Shown here: one piece after another, positions 63,002-64,000 of the stretch
Layout: every line of letters starts with the position of its first letter
Position numbering within the stretch: position 1 is the stretch's first letter
Assembly: GCF_035917675.1 (NCBI RefSeq)
Contig: NZ_CP109104.1
Coordinates: 2,976,001 to 3,040,000 of the forward strand
DNA: 64,000 nucleotides
Direction: 5' to 3'
From: Streptomyces sp. NBC_01775
GTDB lineage: Bacteria > Actinomycetota > Actinomycetes > Streptomycetales > Streptomycetaceae
Position numbers and translations under genes: made by a program
Notes under the pieces: generated by a model
The model's input: only the letters and a program-made list of their open reading frames with translations
Told to the model about the DNA's origin: nothing
Database searches by the model: none

Positions 63002-64000
63002 CTAGTCCCGAGCCCCTTGCGTCTTCTTCTGGCCATTCTTGTCCTTGACGACGCCCCCTATGTCGGTCTGGTCGCCCGCCGAGCCCTTGGTCGCGGACTT
63101 CGGGACCGGCTTGTCCGCCTTGAGGGCCTTCCAGACCTTCTTCGTCTTGGCTTCCAGCGGTATGACGCGGTTCGGGTCGTTGGGGTCGTAATCGACCGGC
63201 AGCGTCGTCATCTGGATGTCGTCGGACTTGATGCCCTTGAGCATCTTCGCCATTCCGGTCAGCTCGCTCACCGAGTCCAGGTCGGAGTCGGTGGTGATCG
63301 CGGAGGTGGAGGTGTCGGCCAGGTCGTAGAGCTTCTTGGGACTGCTGAAGAGGCCGATGCTGTTGACCTGGTCCATGAGCGCCTTGACGAACGCCTGCTG
63401 GAGCTGGATACGGCCCAGGTCGCTGCCGTCGCCGACACCGTGCCGGGTGCGCACCAGGCCGAGGGACTGCTCACCGTCGAGGGTGTGGGTACCCGCCTTC
63501 AGGTTGAGGTGGCTGTCCTTGTCCTTGATCGGCTTGGTCGTGGTCATCTCGACGCCGCCGAGGGTGTTGATGAGCTTCTTGAAGCCGGAGAAGTCGACCT
63601 CCAGGTAGTGGTCCATACGGACCCCGGAGATGGACTCGACGGTCTTCACGGCGCAGGCGGGCCCGCCGACCTCGTAGGCGGAGTTGAACATCGCGCGCTG
63701 TGCCGGAACCTTTTTGTTGCCGACGCTCTCGTCGCCCTGGCAGCTCGGCCGCTGGATGAGCGTGTCGCGCGGTATCGAGATGACGCTGGCCTTGTCGTGC
63801 TTCTCGTTTATGTGCACGACCATCGCCGTGTCCGAGCGGGCCCCGCCCTGGTCCTTGCCGTACTTCGCGTTGTCACCCGCGCGGCTGTCGGACCCCATGA
63901 CGAGGATGTCCATCGAGCCGTTCGGGACGTCCTGGGGCCGGTTCGTGCCCAGGGCCGCGTTGATGTCTACGCCGGAGATGTTGCCGTCCAGCTTGAAGTA
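63002..64000 (-). CDS. LytR-CpsA-Psr (LCP) family protein, N-terminus outside window
   Basis: The frame stays open to the window edge; about 333 residues are present. LCP features are ILVMGSDSRAGDN with SRA, ISIPRDTLIQ, and LGLVRTRHGVGDGSDLGRIQLQQAF, the pyrophosphate and lipid-linked polymer site. LCP proteins move wall polymers (teichoic acid, polysaccharide) from lipid carriers to peptidoglycan. The internal Cys pair (RPSCQG; GPACAV) may be a disulfide. The C-terminus is Lys/Gly/Asp-rich. The start and membrane anchor lie beyond 64000. Confidence 0.93.
   Translation of the reverse strand, partial: YFKLDGNISGVDINAALGTNRPQDVPNGSMDILVMGSDSRAGDNAKYGKDQGGARSDTAMVVHINEKHDKASVISIPRDTLIQRPSCQGDESVGNKKVPAQRAMFNSAYEVGGPACAVKTVESISGVRMDHYLEVDFSGFKKLINTLGGVEMTTTKPIKDKDSHLNLKAGTHTLDGEQSLGLVRTRHGVGDGSDLGRIQLQQAFVKALMDQVNSIGLFSSPKKLYDLADTSTSAITTDSDLDSVSELTGMAKMLKGIKSDDIQMTTLPVDYDPNDPNRVIPLEAKTKKVWKALKADKPVPKSATKGSAGDQTDIGGVVKDKNGQKKTQGARD

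Overview
The window is high-GC, densely coded actinobacterial chromosome. Gene content and order (pyk-ackA; icmA; meaB-thiolase-epimerase; scy-filP; nucS; the atp operon followed by a DUF2550 gene; rpmE-prfA-prmC-Sua5) match the core chromosome of Streptomyces or a close relative. Frequent GTG starts, one TTG start and 1-8 nt translational overlaps fit that. No insertion sequence, prophage, tRNA, rRNA or CRISPR array was seen, so this looks like vertically inherited core DNA.

Layout, left to right. 1-2.1 kb: end of acetate kinase and pyruvate kinase. 2.1-6.5 kb: minus-strand DUF6230/DUF6114/low-complexity secreted protein operon and a thioredoxin-TPR protein. 6.7-9.7 kb: TetR regulator, cupin and the adenosylcobalamin-dependent isobutyryl-CoA mutase large subunit. 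9.8-14.4 kb: two DUF3817 membrane proteins, a MTH1187-type protein, two MarR regulators and an operon of three AIM24-like genes. 14.4-17.4 kb: OmpR-type two-component system divergent from a secreted PepSY protein. 17.5-20.3 kb: meaB, acetyl-CoA acetyltransferase and methylmalonyl-CoA epimerase. 20.6-25.2 kb: the polar-growth coiled-coil genes scy and filP. 25.4-29.5 kb: two ABC ATPase/permease pairs whose ATPases carry Gly/Pro-rich tails. 29.6-32.6 kb: small zinc-finger-like protein, flavin monooxygenase, a small conserved protein and the mismatch endonuclease nucS. 32.6-36.4 kb: NarL-type two-component system in an operon with an ABC-2 exporter. 36.5-39.5 kb: an unusual 811-aa membrane-anchored NTPase and a STAS protein. 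39.8-43.2 kb: 3-hydroxybutyryl-CoA dehydrogenase, cobalamin adenosyltransferase, HAD hydrolase and a lipobox-free membrane protein. 43.3-48.7 kb: aminoglycoside 3-N-acetyltransferase-like gene, membrane protein, a second NarL-type two-component system and an AEC transporter. 48.8-57.3 kb: DUF2550 and the complete F1Fo ATP synthase operon (atpI-B-E-F-H-A-G-D-C). 57.5-64 kb: lipid-linked sugar-1-phosphate transferase, a phosphatase-like protein, Sua5, prmC, prfA, rpmE and a truncated LCP protein.

Functional threads: (i) C4/C3 acyl-CoA metabolism linked to cobalamin (icmA, meaB, epimerase, PduO-type adenosyltransferase, thiolase, 3-hydroxybutyryl-CoA dehydrogenase), which in streptomycetes feeds polyketide extender units; (ii) energy generation (pyk, ackA, ATP synthase); (iii) hyphal tip growth and cell envelope (scy, filP, the WecA/TagO-like transferase, LCP); (iv) three two-component systems.

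The most unusual signals are short tandem repeat arrays directly after stop codons at several loci, two of which duplicate the last codons of the gene; a phosphatase-family protein whose nucleophilic Cys is Ser; the NTPase/TPR/transmembrane/Pro-Ser fusion; the secreted DUF6230 operon with palindromes upstream; and palindromes over the icmA and thiolase/epimerase promoters. Starts were chosen by ribosome-binding site, overlap and family length. Family assignments come from motif recognition only.
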